Assembly: GCA_016707895.1 (NCBI GenBank)
Contig: JADJGV010000003.1
Span: forward strand, 124,001 to 188,000
DNA length: 64,000 nt
Direction of reading: 5' to 3'
Source of the DNA: Myxococcales bacterium
GTDB lineage: Bacteria; Myxococcota_A; Polyangia; Haliangiales; Haliangiaceae
Position numbers and translations under genes: made by a program
Shown here: one piece after another, positions 63,555-64,000 of the stretch
Numbering within the stretch: position 1 is the stretch's first letter
How the letters are laid out: every line of letters begins with the position of its first letter
The notes under the pieces: generated by a model
Told to the model about the DNA's origin: nothing
Database searches by the model: none
What the model saw: the letters and a program-made list of their open reading frames with translations, nothing else

Positions 63555-64000
63555 GGCGCCACCTGCCAGAACACCGTCACGCGATCCTCGTCGGTCGCGG
63601 CCAGCAGCGCGCCGTCCGGCGACAGCACGAACGCGTCGATCGCGGAGGTCTGCCGCCCGACCTTCTGCAGATCGGCCACGGCGGCCGGAGCGAACGCGTC
63701 TACCAGGCCGTCGCTCCAGCCGAGAAACGCGCGCTTGCCGTCGGCGCTGACCGCCGCGGCGGTGACGCCTTCGCGATCGAAGCGCGCGCGGCCGAGCTGC
63801 GTCCCGTCGGGCAACGCGTAGGTCTCGACGATGGTGCCGGTCCGCGACTCCTTGTCGCCGTACTCGTCGGGAGCCTCGTCAGCTGCGGGCGCCGGGCCAA
63901 GCACGACGACCAAGACCTTCCGGTCGCGCGACGCCGCGCTCGCGATGAGCGGGCGCGCACCGCGGTCGATCGTCATGACCTGCCGCTTCGCGACGACGTC
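63551..64000 (-). CDS. WD40-like repeat protein, partial (N-terminus beyond the window)
   Basis: The frame is open from the right edge and ends at 63551, giving 149 visible codons. Repeats such as SADGKRAFLGWSDGLVDAF and SPDGALLAATDEDRVTVFWQ are WD40-type blades. It is coupled to the lipoprotein gene by GTGA. The N-terminus and any signal peptide lie outside the window, so the location cannot be judged. Confidence 0.65.
   Translation of the reverse strand, partial: DVVAKRQVMTIDRGARPLIASAASRDRKVLVVVLGPAPAADEAPDEYGDKESRTGTIVETYALPDGTQLGRARFDREGVTAAAVSADGKRAFLGWSDGLVDAFAPAAVADLQKVGRQTSAIDAFVLSPDGALLAATDEDRVTVFWQVAP

Overview
The window comes from a very GC-rich (roughly 70% by eye) Gram-negative bacterium. 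Eukaryote-like Ser/Thr kinases, several lipoproteins with Cys lipoboxes, an AHEAAH (DUF4157-type) protein and Ala/Pro-rich proteins suggest a myxobacterium or close relative (Myxococcota). That placement is an inference, because no marker gene is present.

Left flank (1-6.7 kb): apparently ordinary chromosome. It holds an exported Ala/Pro-rich membrane protein, a transmembrane Ser/Thr kinase, a small membrane protein, a frameshifted IS21-type IstB remnant, a lipoprotein and a DUF4157 protein. At 6730-6774 lies the 3' part of a tRNA-Ala(CGC) gene followed by its terminator, all on the minus strand. The 5' part of the tRNA is missing. This is the classic scar of an element integrated at a tRNA gene, and the geometry puts the element to the right. 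The intact tRNA and the integrase should lie beyond position 64000.

BREX island (7.1-38.9 kb, minus strand): a complete type 2 BREX (Pgl) system, with pglW, pglX, pglY, pglZ, brxD and brxHI. Most genes are joined by ATGA, GTGA or TGATG overlaps. Non-core genes are built into the operon: an unknown gene before pglW; an AlbA_2/ATPase-fold protein between pglW and pglX; two tandem copies of a two-gene module (small PAVL-motif protein plus membrane-anchored coiled-coil protein) between pglX and pglY; and, after brxHI, a cassette of nuclease-like genes (frameshifted GIY-YIG, single-HKD PLD, HNH, a DUF6361-like gene, tandem-HKD PLD and a PD-(D/E)XK-like protein).

Three-gene plus-strand module (40.0-44.9 kb): a DUF6361-like protein, a tandem-HKD PLD protein and a SNF2-type helicase, all translationally coupled. 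Its first two genes are related in type and order to the pair at 8.0-12.2 kb.

Phospho-signalling helicase region (44.9-60.4 kb, minus strand): a TerY-P type triad (vWA protein, PP2C phosphatase, Ser/Thr kinase with Cys pairs) coupled to a 735-residue coiled-coil protein, a winged-helix protein, an SF1 UPF1-like helicase and a 94-residue protein. Next to it is a giant DUF4011/SF1 helicase with a restriction-endonuclease-like domain, an FHA domain and a C-terminal winged helix. That winged helix closely resembles the C-terminus of PglZ in the BREX operon.

Right end (60.5-64.0 kb): a propeller-like protein, a lipoprotein and a WD40-like protein open at the window edge. The whole window from 6.7 kb rightward reads as a defence island. 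The least described parts are the duplicated membrane module inside BREX, the HKD/DUF6361/helicase modules, and the kinase-FHA-helicase assembly.
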